From the NCBI RefSeq assembly GCF_008728515.1, contig NC_044984.1, forward strand, positions 123,065,349 to 123,129,348: DNA of 64,000 bases, read 5' to 3'. Below are positions 54,421 to 64,000 of this stretch, piece by piece. Every line of letters starts with the position of its first letter. Position 1 is the stretch's first letter. The translations under genes and the position numbers were made by a program. This DNA comes from Papio anubis (lineage: Eukaryota > Chordata > Mammalia > Primates > Cercopithecidae). The notes below the pieces were generated by a model. That model searched no databases, had not been told where the DNA came from, and saw only the letters and a program-made list of their open reading frames with translations.

Positions 54421-55439
54421 TTTTAAATAAAATATTCCTCATTTGAGATTTCCTGATATTTCTTCATTTAGATTCAAATTTGCATTCCCAGCAAGGATAA
54501 CTATATAAGTGATGATATACATACCTATTTTATTTCATTTATTTTTGTAGGCTTTTTAATCACCCTGAAATAATTTGGTGGGTATTTTTTCTGATTATGT
54601 AAGTAATGTATATAATTTGTCTACAATAATAATTGCTCCAGAAAACTCTAAGAAAGAAAGAACTACCTTTACTCCCATCGCCCTTAGAAAATCATTGTAA
54701 ACATTTTGGTAATCATTTCTTACACACATATACCCACATACAGAGATAATATTTTAAGAATAAGATAACTTACATACTGTTTTTGTTAACCACAAACTGG
54801 CTTATTGGCAAATCTATACACACACATACACATGCCCACACACATGTGTCTACACAACGCAACACACATGTATAAGGGCTTTTCAGTCCTGGTTTGTCTT
54901 ACAGAAATAGAGCCATGTCCTTATGCGTTTCTGCCTGTTCCTTCTCTCACCTTGCAATGCCTCATGAATATCTCTGCCTTGGAGCACTTGGAAAATGAAG
55001 CCAGGCCAGTGTGCAGTGTGAAAGAATGATAAGGGCTGAGGAGTCTGGTCTGTGATGTGCAGGTTAATAAGAGTCATAACATCTGAATGGGAGAGAACCC
55101 TGGATGTCGGCCTCTTGGTTGATTCACATTCAAGAGGTGAAGGAGCAGCACCTGGAGAAGGGCCAAGGGCCATGACTTGCCCAACAATGACCCCAGGAAC
55201 AATAATAGGAAGAAAAATATGCAATACAGACAAGCACTTGCAATGCCCAAGTGTCCATCACAGAGGATCTCATCTATGGGATCCAAGCTTTAAAACATCT
55301 TTGACATAAAGGTGTGTCTTGCTTGCAGTTGATGACGTGGCACAGATTACCTGGCAGTGGTTTTCTTAGTGTGGTGTCACAGATTTAGCAATATCCAGTC
55401 TGTGTTTTTCACAGGTCACATGACAAGCTATTAAACACA
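54421..55439. other. Intronic sequence without recognised elements
   Basis: A short CA-rich patch at about 54818-54875. The 116-aa minus frame at 54883-55233 has no domain. Confidence 0.45.
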
Positions 55440-55660
55440 GATGTGCTGGCCATTTTCCAGGTACCATTCTGGTATCAGGGACACAGCAATCAGTAGAACA
55501 AAAGCAGTCCCTGCCCTCAAGGAAGCAGCCTGCTAGTGATGGAGAGAAGCAGATAATAAGAAAATGCATGAGAATCTTGTGGAGATGATGGGCGCCATGA
55601 ATAGGACACTGTGCTGGAGAGGGGCTTGGGTGGGGGCTACTGGGCATGGGGTGGTCCTCA
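55440..55660. mobile_element. Ancient interspersed repeat (unnamed)
   Basis: TTTTCCAGGTACCATTCTGG, CAGTCCCTGCCCTCAAGGAA and GCCTGCTAGTGATGGAGAGA resemble the same family as 28935-29370. Confidence 0.5.
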
Positions 55661-56774
55661 AGGAGGGGACACTGGAGTCATTTAGCAAGGAGAATAATGA
55701 TTATTAATGCCTGGACCTGGCTGTACCTCCTATTTGGAAAGCACCCTATGTATATCCCCTCACCCTAATGACACTGACACACGATACCCCACCCTGTGCT
55801 CCCTGGGTGCCCCCACCCTGGTCCTCAGCCCTGCATGTGCCTTCCCCAAGACTCCTGCAGCCATGGGTTGCTAGGCACTGCCCAGGACAGGGTGGGGATG
55901 CTGAGATTTAAAATATCATTAGAGAAAGTTCGTCTATTGAATTTCCAGTGCAGCCCATCTGACCTCCAGGGCACGATTCCAGCTAATGGATCGTAGTGCA
56001 GAGCTAAAAATAATGCATTTGGGCAACGAGCAGGCCTGGCTTTTCCGCAGTGACCACAGGTGCCTGCATTAGCTCTGGCACATGGAGAGCAACCTTGCTC
56101 AGCCAACAGCCTGATCGTTGCCCTGAGCTCGGGCTCCCGTCAGCGCTAAACTTTCTCTGTGCTGAACCTACTGTTGATTTTGTAGGCTCCGAGTCCCTGA
56201 GAGTGTGAAGTCCTTTGGCAACAGCCCCAAGTTTTCAGGGCATCTACAGAATGCATTTCTGCTTTCAGGTGGCATCCCTCCCTAAGCAGCAGGGTGGGCA
56301 GAAGTTTTCTATTTGTACTTGTCATGACTGAGAGGCTTTGGAAGAACCCCTGGAAGGTCTTTATCCTCAAGAGCCATTTGATTCTCAGATAAAAAAACAT
56401 TAAAGAGAACAAAGAAATTCCCGGAATCCAGAAGTCCCGGGCTCCAAGCCAAGCTGGGCGACATTGCCCTACCGTGGCCCCTTTGTGGACCTGGGGTCCC
56501 TGCTATAAAGCGAGGACGCTCTTTCCTTGCAGGGCTCTTCTAGCGCCCGCTTCCCTCCGTCTGTGATTCAAAGTGCAGTTTAAATGGCATGTTTAAGAGC
56601 TTGAACTCTGCCACAGACAAGTTCTTCTTTAAGCCTCAGTTCTTTCATCTGCAAAACAGGGAAAGACCCAGGCGTACCCCAGAAGGCGGGTGTGAGTCTG
56701 AATGCAGTCGTCCATCTCAAGCATGCAGGACGATGCCTTTGTGTCAGCTCTTCCTCCTGCCCAGGCAGCCCTCG
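55661..56774. other. Repeat-poor intronic stretch
   Basis: No element recognised. Overlapping frames on both strands at 55796-56106 have no domain. Confidence 0.45.
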
Positions 56775-56980
56775 ATCAGTGGTTCTCTGTGGGATGGTTG
56801 AACCCCCCTAAGAACATCTAGCAATGTCTGGAGACATTTTTGGTTGTCACACCTGGGGCAGAGGCTACTGGCATCTGGTGGTTAGAAGTTAAGGGTGTTG
56901 CAATTCCAGGACAGCCTCACAACAAAGAATTATCTGACCCCAAATGTCAATCATGCTGAGGTTGAGAAGTCCTGCCCTAG
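56775..56980 (+). mobile_element. MER20 hAT-Charlie element
   Basis: ATCAGTGGTTCTCTGTGGGA, AGCAATGTCTGGAGACATTT, CACAACAAAGAATTATCTGA and GAGGTTGAGAAGTCCTG are MER20 landmarks over nearly the full length. Confidence 0.92.
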
Positions 56981-57079
56981 GCTGAGCAAACACCACAGGG
57001 TCTCCAGTCTCCTGTGGGAGGACACTCATTGCCATTAAAGTGCCCAGTGTGGTGACTTAACCTGGAAGAAAGGGCCACT

Positions 57080-57290
57080 GCCTTTGGCCTCAGACAGACT
57101 CCTGTTACGTCTTTCTGTCACTTACCTTCTGAGTGATCTTGGGGAAGTCAACTTCTCTGAGCCTCAGTGTCCTTATCTCAGATATGGAGATCCTAAGAGT
57201 CATATTGCATAGATGCTACTCAAAGATTGAAAAAGAAAAGGTGTGTGACACACCTGGCACATAGTAAGTCCTCAACAATTGTCAGGTGGC
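57080..57290 (+). mobile_element. MIR SINE
   Basis: TCTGAGTGATCTTGGGGAAG, TCTGAGCCTCAGTGTCCTTA and CACCTGGCACATAGTAAGTC follow MIR order. Confidence 0.82.
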
Positions 57291-57809
57291 ACTGGTAATG
57301 GGGGTCATGGCAGCTGCAATATTCAGTAAGCTCTGCTGAGAGCTGAGAGCTGTTCAAAGCAGAGAGTTCTCCACACTGTATTGGCTAGTGGACTTGGGTC
57401 TTTATTTAATCCGTGGGAGGCTAGATTTGCATTAGGCAGCTATTGCTGTGATAATGCTGCATAACAAAACAACCTGACATCTCAGCAACTTACAACAGCA
57501 AGCACTGGTTTCTCCCTCAGGGGCCCCTGGGTTAAGTAGAGCAGCCCTGCCTCAGCGTGCCAGTTGTGTGGGCTGGGATCCAGGTTTGTTTAGGGTTTGG
57601 GTTAGTTCTATGTATCTCATTTTGGTGGCAAAAGGCAGCAGCACCTTGAGAACATTCTTCTCGTGGTGGTTCATAGGAGCACAAGTGGCCAGGCAAAGCC
57701 CTGTAAGCACATTTGGGGCCTTTATGGACATGACACCCACTAACATCCTGCTTTGCAGCCATAGTCTTTACAGTCATAATCCTTTCATCAAAGCTATGAT
57801 TTTCTCATT
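57291..57809. other. Intronic sequence, possible old repeat
   Basis: AGGCAGCTATTGCTGTGATA and TAACAAAACAACCTGACATC around 57434-57490 resemble the start of the repeat inserted at 12.9 kb. The rest is unrecognised. Confidence 0.4.
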
Positions 57810-58330
57810 CTCTTCACAGATATTTACTGAGCACGTACCATGCTCTGGGGATACAGTCATGAACCAACTGCACCAGAACCCCGCTTTCACAAATTTATCT
57901 GTAATAGCAGAGATAGAAAGTATATAGGTGAACAAACATAAAAGCAAGTTCATTTCAAATATTGTAGATACTATGGGGAAAACCAAGAGGGTAATGGGAT
58001 GAGGAAAGAATTCAAAGGGCTAGTTCATGGTCAACCATCATGGAAGCTTCTCGGGGGAGGTAGCATTTGCGCTGAGATCTAAATGCCAAGAGCTTAGAAA
58101 AGAGCTGTCCAAGCAGACAGAACATCAAGTGCAAAGGCCCTGGGGTATGAACAGGCTTTCCATGTCCAAGGAACAAAAGAACAGCCAGGATGAAGGAGGA
58201 TGAAGAGTAAGAAGAGGAAGAGAAAACATTAAGATGGATGAAATAGGCAGGGCCAGGTTGTCCAAGGCCTTGGAGTCTGTTCAGAATTTTGTTTTACTCT
58301 CAGAGCAATATGACACTGCAGGATATTCTT
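57810..58330. mobile_element. Ancient interspersed repeat (unnamed)
   Basis: TTTACTGAGCACGTACCATG, GTGCAAAGGCCCTGGGGTAT and GGGCCAGGTTGTCCAAGGCC belong to the same family as 28935-29370. Confidence 0.55.
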
Positions 58331-58354
58331 GTTTGTGGTTTAAGTAGATCACTC

Positions 58355-58500
58355 TAGAAAGTATGAGGTGGGTACTACTTAAGTCCCATTTTACAAATGT
58401 GAAAATTCAGGCCCAGAGAAGCTGAGTGACTGTCCCAAGGCCACACAGCTGGTTAGTAGCAGAGCCTAGATTTGAACTCAGGTCTGCCTGATCACCAGGC
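58355..58500 (-). mobile_element. MIR SINE fragment, antisense
   Basis: CCCATTTTACAAATGTGAAA, CCCAAGGCCACACAGCTGGT and ATTTGAACTCAGGTCTGCCT are antisense MIR words. Confidence 0.85.
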
Positions 58501-58579
58501 CCATGTGGCCTCAGATTCCCAGCAGGCTCAGGCAAGTATGGGAATATGCTGTCCTCACAGATTGATATTAAGATTTACC

Positions 58580-58770
58580 TATAGCTGTGTGGCCCAGTAT
58601 GGCAGCCACTAACCGTGTGTGGCTATTTAAATTAGTTAGAATTGAAAAAAATGAAAATTTCAGCTCCTCAGTCACTTTAGCCACATCTCAGGTGCTCAGT
58701 AGTCACATGCGGCTAGTGTCTACTGCACTGGACAGCACACACATAGGACATTTCCGTCATCACAGAAAGT
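58580..58770. mobile_element. DNA transposon (MER-type, palindromic ends)
   Basis: GGCAGCCACTAACCGTGTGT near the start and CACATGCGGCTAGTGTCTAC near the end are near-complementary. Same family as 11170-11350. Confidence 0.7.
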
Positions 58771-59944
58771 TCGATGGGAAGCACAGAATCAAAACCTTTG
58801 ACTGGTAGGAGCTATGCCACACATTCATTCCTAGGAGAGGCTGATGGACAAACCTTTTTTGGCCTAGAACTCTAGAACTGGCCAAAAAAGATCAGGTTGT
58901 TCTGACCCTCCCATTTAAGCCACACATAATATCCTGTTCTCATAAAAGACTTTTATGGAAGATAAGACCGTTTATTGATGAGTCAGATTTTACTTGAGCC
59001 AACTAGGGCTCCATGTGAGTGTGCTTAAATGGAAAGAGAGGTTTTTAAGTCCCAGGGACCTTGCAGCTGGTCTCCGCATTGATGAAAAGTTTCTGGTCAG
59101 GTTCATGAAGCACGGGATAGAGTCCGGATTGAGACCTGGGTTATCTGGTTTGCCTCGGGGAAGATGTAGCTCTGGAAACCAGTTATCTGGTGCTTGTTTT
59201 TCTCCTGCCAGATCCTATCATTCCTGTCCCACTTTGAGCCCTCTGCTAGAATGAATTTGAGAACCAGGGTTTGGTCTCAACAGCATTTTACGCCAACCCA
59301 TCATATCTTTATCAAGGAGTGTGCAGTAGTTGAACAGTTCAGACCCTCAAATTGGCTTAATAAGTAAAGGAAGAAACTGTCTTTTCAATAAAAGGTCTAG
59401 GGTGGTGTTGGCTTCAGGCACAGGTGGATTCACAAACCAATTTCTCTGCGCCTCTCAGCTCTGCCTTCAACTGTGCAGATGCCTTCTCAGCCTGAGATGG
59501 AGGCCCCTGGAGGCTCTAGATCCACACCTCCCCAGGTTCAAGTCCCGCAGAAATGAGACACTGCCGTCACTCAATCAGAAATCCTGGGGCTTTCTGTCAT
59601 TGAGTCAGGCTGAGCCACATGACCATCCCTGAACCAATCCTGCAGCCAGGGGAGTGTGATGGACACCACTTAACTGTGTGGCTGAGGCCAAGACCTCAAC
59701 ACATAGACCGGCCATGGGGATGTGGGCAGAGGGTCCCCTGGAAATAGTTTTTAAATGGTTGCAGAAAATAGAATAAGAGAATGCTGGGCAGCAAAACTGT
59801 TAAATAGCAAATGTGTATGTATCTGAGTTGAAACTCAGCCAGGCTGCTTGCTCAGTGTGCTTTGAATTGTCTTCTTACAGTACTCGGCTTCCTCTTAGAG
59901 GATTAATCATGACCAGGCTTTGTGGGCCTAATGACAACTTTTTG
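58771..59944. other. Repeat-poor intronic stretch
   Basis: No element recognised over 1.1 kb. Frames of 86-100 aa at 58994-59632 show no domain. Confidence 0.45.
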
Positions 59945-59981
59945 TATGTTTTTCTTTTTCTTTTTTCTTTCTTTCTTTCTT

Positions 59982-60012
<31 letters not shown>

Positions 60013-60282
60013 GAGACAGAGTCTCTCTCTGTCACCCAGATTGGAGTGCAGTGGCACAATCTCAGCTCACTGCAACATCTGCCTTCCAGGTTCAAGCAGT
60101 CTCCTGAGTAGCTGGGATTACAGGCATGTACCACCATGCCCAGCTAATTCTTTGCATTTTTAGTAGAGATGGAGTTTCACCATGTTGGCTAGGCTGGTCT
60201 CAAACTCCTGACCTCAAGTGATCTGCCTGCCTCGGCCTCCCAGAGTGCTGGGATTACAGGCGTGAGCCACTGTGCCCAGCCT
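59945..60282 (-). mobile_element. Alu SINE, antisense, with long CTTT/T tail
   Basis: A (CTTT)n and T30-like tail precede GAGACAGAGTCTCTCTCTGT; it ends GAGCCACTGTGCCCAGCC. The left-arm/right-arm region has a deletion near 60100. Confidence 0.94.
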
Positions 60283-60654
60283 GTTTCTCATTTTTATACC
60301 TTTCTTATGTTTCTCTTCTTGTCCTCCTTGCTGAGAGGCTGGTGGAAAGAGTGGCAGCGATGGGTCTGGGCTGGGGAAGATATCCAACAAAATTACCCCT
60401 TATATCTGAGAGGATGATTTTGGTTAACAGACCCAAACTGAATTAAGGGGGAAAACATCTAGGGGTTCCTATATCTGAACAGTAAGAGATTTCCTGGCTT
60501 CCGGGATGGCTGGATCCAGGGACTCAAATGAAGTAATCAGTATTTTTATGTTATTTCCGACTTTCTGTCACTTGGCTCAGCATTCTCCACGCTGATCAGT
60601 GTCTCAGACAAGTTGTTCTGTCCTGCCATGGGTGCAGACAGCTACTAGACTGCA
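60283..60654. other. Intronic sequence without recognised elements
   Basis: Nothing recognised. Confidence 0.4.
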
Positions 60655-60978
60655 TCTTGTTGTTGTTGTTGTTTGTTTGTTTGGGACAGATTCTCACCCT
60701 GTCTCCCAGGCTGGAGTGCAGTGGCATGATCTTGGCTCACTGCAACCTCAATCTCCTGGGTTCAAGTGATTCATCTGCCTCAGCCTCCTGAGTAACTGGG
60801 ACTACAGGTGAGCACTACCACGCCTGGCTATTTTTTTTTATTTTTATTTTTTATTTTTAGTAGAGACAGGGTTTCACCATGTTGGCCAGGCTGGTCTTGA
60901 ACTCCTGACCTCAAGTGATCCACCCGCCTTGGCCTCCCAAAGTGCTGGGATTACAGGTGTGAGCCACCACGCCCGGCC
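60655..60978 (-). mobile_element. Alu SINE, antisense
   Basis: (TTG)n/(TTTG)n tail, GGGACAGATTCTCACCCTGT to CCACCACGCCCGGCC, complete. Confidence 0.94.
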
Positions 60979-61704
60979 CAGATGGTATCTTTACAGGTAG
61001 AAATCTAGCAGAAAAGAGCATGTACCTTTTGCCTGGCCAGGCCTGAATCAAAATCCTGAGATCTCCTCTGATTGCTCCCGCTTAGGTCCTCTGCTAACCC
61101 CTGAGCCAATCGCTGTGGCTGGGAATGAGAAGCCCTGATTGGCTTAGGCCATGGTCACATGATTTCACTCTTCTGGTTGGAGGCGGAGCTTCAGCCAAAC
61201 TTCTAAACTGAAGTGAGGCAAGGGAAGACCCCCCAAGAAACTAGGGCTGCGGCTACAGGAAGTTCCATGGGATGACAGTGGGGTTTCCTCTTCTCCACCC
61301 CCTTATTCTTTGCCACCCGCTTGTTCCCTGTTCCAGCATCTCCACTCCATTTCTAATGTGGCCTGGGTTAGGGAAATAGCCCATGTCAGCCTCACCCATA
61401 AATGGGTTTTCCAAACAATGGCTCCTGATCTAGCCAAGGGCGGAGAGGAATGGGAGAATGGGGTACTCTCTGGGTGTCTTCCCGCAAGATGCCGGCCGTT
61501 GGTTCTCCTAGGAAGGCGTTGGTCCTGTATTGACTGTGAGAGGCCCCAGCACCGCTGGCGTGGCCATTAACACTGTCTGTGTGTAGGAAGCTTCAGAAGA
61601 ATGACTCCAAGTCAGAAAACGGATGCAGGAAGAAAATATCAGACATGTAACGCTATTGAAACAGTGCATCGCCCGCCACAGGTGGGAGCGGTGTGTCCAC
61701 ACCC
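60979..61704. other. Intronic sequence without recognised elements
   Basis: The 86-aa frame at 61310-61570 has no domain. Confidence 0.4.
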
Positions 61705-62025
61705 TGTCACAGTTTCCCAGGGCTGCCACAACACAGTGCCACAGACTGGTGACTTAAACAACAGATACTTACTTTCTCACAGCTCTGGAGGCCAGAAGTC
61801 TGGAGTTAAGGTGTGGACAGGGCCACCCCTCTTCCAAGGCCTCTAAGGAACAATCCCAGGCAACGGCTGCTGGCAGACACCTTGTTTCTTCCAGTGTCTG
61901 CAACGGGGCATTCCTTCCTTGGTTTGTAGATGCATCACCGCATTCTCTGCCTGCATCTTCACATGGCCGTCCTCCCTGTGCGTCTGCTTCTGTGTTTTAG
62001 GGCTTTAGGATCTCGAGTGCCTTAT
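61705..62025 (-). mobile_element. MaLR-type LTR fragment, antisense
   Basis: TGTCACAGTTTCCCAGGGCT, ACAGCTCTGGAGGCCAGAAG and CTTCACATGGCCGTCCTCCC match the antisense family at 46.4 kb. Confidence 0.72.
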
Positions 62026-62479
62026 TAAGGAGAAAGAAGGCAGATGGTACAGAGGGTGACCTGGGGCAGGAGCTGCGGGAGAGAAACTGCGTGCGTGATG
62101 CGGTCGGATCTGATTAAGGCTGTCATCCTGGAAGCCTCTCCCCACTCTCCGCTTCCAACCCCCTTGTAAACACCCTTCTGGGGCTAACACCTTCCGTCTA
62201 CCCCGCCCTCTGCAGATTCCCATCTGCCAGGCCTGAGGTTTCTACCTGGCCACAGGCTTTCAGTGTGTCCCTGCTATTTGCGGGCACTGGGCTAATTCCC
62301 CTACTTGTAGGCTTTCTTATTTAATTCTCCTGGTAAACCTGCTGCTCTCTCCTGGTATGACACGCTCCGCCTACTTCTCTGACCTTGTACTGCCAACCTG
62401 CTTTCTCTTTCTAGAACAGGCCACAGTTATTCCTCCCTCCAGGCCCTCACGCAGCATAAGGGAGAGGTTAAGTGAGGCT
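62026..62479. other. Intronic sequence, weak L2-like words
   Basis: CTTTCTCTTTCTAGAACAGG and TCCCTCCAGGCCCTCACG near 62400-62450 look L2-like; otherwise unrecognised. Confidence 0.4.
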
Positions 62480-62672
62480 TTTCTGGACCGAGATGGTTGC
62501 TTTCAAATCCAGCTCTGACTCCTGTTCACTGTGAGACCTTGGACCAGTTATTTGATTTCTCTGTTCTTTGGTTTCCTCACCTGTAAAATGGTTTGTGTGA
62601 AGATGAAAGGACTCTACACATATAAACTCTTAGAACAGAAACTAGCATACAGCAGACACTTAATAAATGTTA
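62480..62672 (+). mobile_element. MIR SINE
   Basis: AATCCAGCTCTGACTCCTGT, GTGAGACCTTGGACCAGTTA, TCACCTGTAAAATGG and ACTTAATAAATGTTAGT are in MIR order. Confidence 0.88.
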
Positions 62673-62673
62673 G

Positions 62674-62958
62674 TCACCAGGCATGGTGGCTCATGCCTGT
62701 AATCCCAGCACTCTGGGAGGCCAAGGTGGGTGGATCACCTGAGGTCAGGAGTTCGAGACCAGCCCGACCAACATGGCAAAACCCCGTCTCTCCTAAATAC
62801 AAAATATTAGCCAGGCATGGTGGTGGATACCCGTCGTCCTAGCTACTTGGGAGGCTGAGCCAGGAGAATCTCTTGAACCCGGGAGGCGGAGGTTGCAGTG
62901 AGCCAAGATTGCGCCGTTGCACTCCAGCCTGGGCAATAAGAGCAAAACTCTGTCTCAA

Positions 62959-62993
<35 letters not shown>

Positions 62994-62996
62994 ATG
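62674..62996 (+). mobile_element. Alu SINE with (ATCA)n tail
   Basis: CACCAGGCATGGTGGCTCAT through the right arm to a tail of ATCAATCAATAA units. It cuts the MIR end. Confidence 0.94.
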
Positions 62997-62999
62997 TTG

Positions 63000-63275
63000 G
63001 TGCTTCTTAATTGAATCTTTTCCTGGAACCCTTTTCCCCCATATCTCCGGCCTAAACGTCACCTCACGAGAGAGGTCTCTGTACCCTTCTCAGTCATGTT
63101 TTCTTATTTTATTTTTATTGTAGCATTTATTGCTCACAATTATATTTTCTTTTTACTTGTTATCCTCTATTCCCACTCTCTAAATGAAATCCTGTGTCTC
63201 CCACTCATTGCTGTGTCTCCATGCCTAGAAACACCGAGCACACAGGAGGGGCACAGAAAGTACTGGTTGAAAGAA
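63000..63275 (+). mobile_element. L2 LINE 3' end
   Basis: AACGTCACCTCACGAGAGAG, TTGTAGCATTTATTGCTCAC and GAGCACACAGGAGGGGCACA, then AGTACTGGTTGAAAGAA, follow L2 order. Confidence 0.75.
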
Positions 63276-64000
63276 AGAGTCCTTGTTTCGTAGGTGAGGA
63301 AAATGAATCCTAGAGCAGACGCGAGCACAACGCAGATGCAAGCCTGTGTTCCTCACCACAACATTTGGATCCTACAAGGAAGCATGTCCTGTTGTCAGAA
63401 AGTATGCCTTTCTCGGGTCCCTGCTGCCCTGACCCTCCATCCTGCCTGTCTCCTCGGCCCACGTGGGGCGGGCAACCAGCCATCCCCCCTTCCTCCTCCC
63501 CACGCCGGGCCAGGCAGCCCATGAGCGCTGCCAACCCCCCGCATGGACAGCAGTCCCGAGCTGAGAACGACGGGAGATGTGTCCAAGTCTTGGCAGCGTT
63601 GTGCATTGTCAGCTGGATAAAGTGTGATTTATCACAGAACAAATTTCTGCCTGGCCATTTGAATTCTGTTTGGCCATCATTTCACCGGGCAAGATGTAAA
63701 AGGGAGGGGAAGAGCATAGACATAGTCTCAGAAATATTGCTTAGCCCTGACTTTTCTCTGCCTTTTTCTTCTTCCTGCTCTTCCAGTGATGTCAAAGAAG
63801 TAGCTATAATGCACTTTTAGTAATGAGAGAACTGCTGAAATTGCACCAGAGACCTCCTTAAAATGTAAAACTTCAGCTCTGGCCGCTGCAGGGGAAGGGC
63901 ACATTGCACAGGAGATGCCAGATCAGCCAGAAGTTCCCTGGGGTGAGAACAGGCACAGGCGACGAGAGGAAAGGGATTCTCAACTAGTGTCCCAAAGTCA
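63276..64000. other. Intronic sequence without recognised elements
   Basis: MIR-like words may start at 63285. The 151-aa frame at 63365-63820 overlaps opposite-strand frames and shows no domain or exon borders. Confidence 0.4.

Larger units (their letters stand above)
47387..64000 (+). other. TMEM132B: Downstream intron of the TMEM132 gene (partial)
   Basis: No family-like coding block appears after the exon up to the window end. The next expected segment of the protein (beginning VSERCDY or similar in relatives) is absent, so the intron exceeds 16 kb. Confidence 0.7.

Overview
This is primate, most probably human, nuclear DNA. It is dense in Alu elements (about 24, on both strands, including AluY-like copies). 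It also holds a primate-age L1, MIR and L2 relics, MaLR LTRs (THE1, MST and MLT1 types), hAT/MER DNA transposons, a MADE1 element and many microsatellites. There is no bacterial-type gene organisation, no CRISPR array and no convincing RNA gene.

I can support only one piece of protein-coding sequence, a 144-bp internal exon at 47243-47386 on the + strand. It has a clean AG acceptor, a GTAAGT donor and 48 codons in phase 0-0, and it encodes a segment of the TMEM132 family of neural single-pass membrane proteins. I recognise it best as TMEM132B (human 12q24.31). The rest of the window reads as two large introns of that gene, at least 47 kb upstream and at least 16 kb downstream. Nearly every other open frame is a transposon remnant (L1 ORF2 or Alu) or a stop-free tandem repeat.

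Layout. 0-17 kb: Alu-rich intron with a THE1 LTR nested in an MLT1 LTR, L2/MIR relics, a 146-bp tandem duplication and an ancient hAT element split by a later insertion. 17-20 kb: MIRs and a ~930-bp GAT-type minisatellite with a 111-bp higher-order period. 20-25 kb: L1M, Alu and MaLR mosaic with two Alus at one target sequence. 25.8-26.5 kb: a 19-unit, 33/35-bp minisatellite. 27.6-29.6 kb: a directly repeated ~150-bp segment flanking an LTR-like block with two CCAAT boxes and a TATA box. 30-32.3 kb: L1M with an 82-bp tandem duplication, a 71-bp minisatellite and an LTR. 33.7-34.9 kb: an Alu-L1 chimeric retroinsertion bounded by one target-site duplication. 36.4-36.6 kb: a 39-bp minisatellite. 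37.6 kb: a nuclear copy of mitochondrial ND2. 42.1-44.2 kb: a CA/CG-rich VNTR cluster and a peculiar CpG-rich degenerate repeat tract. 47.2 kb: the exon, followed by an antisense L1 carrying a MADE1 hairpin. 48-64 kb: DNA-transposon, MIR, L1 and Alu relics with a G-quadruplex-prone tract at 53 kb.

No operon-like cooperation between genes exists here. The biology is that of a long neural-gene intron shaped by repeated retroposition and tandem-repeat expansion. Repeat family names come from recognition of their sequence, not from a database run, so subfamilies are approximate and element edges can be off by 5-20 bases.
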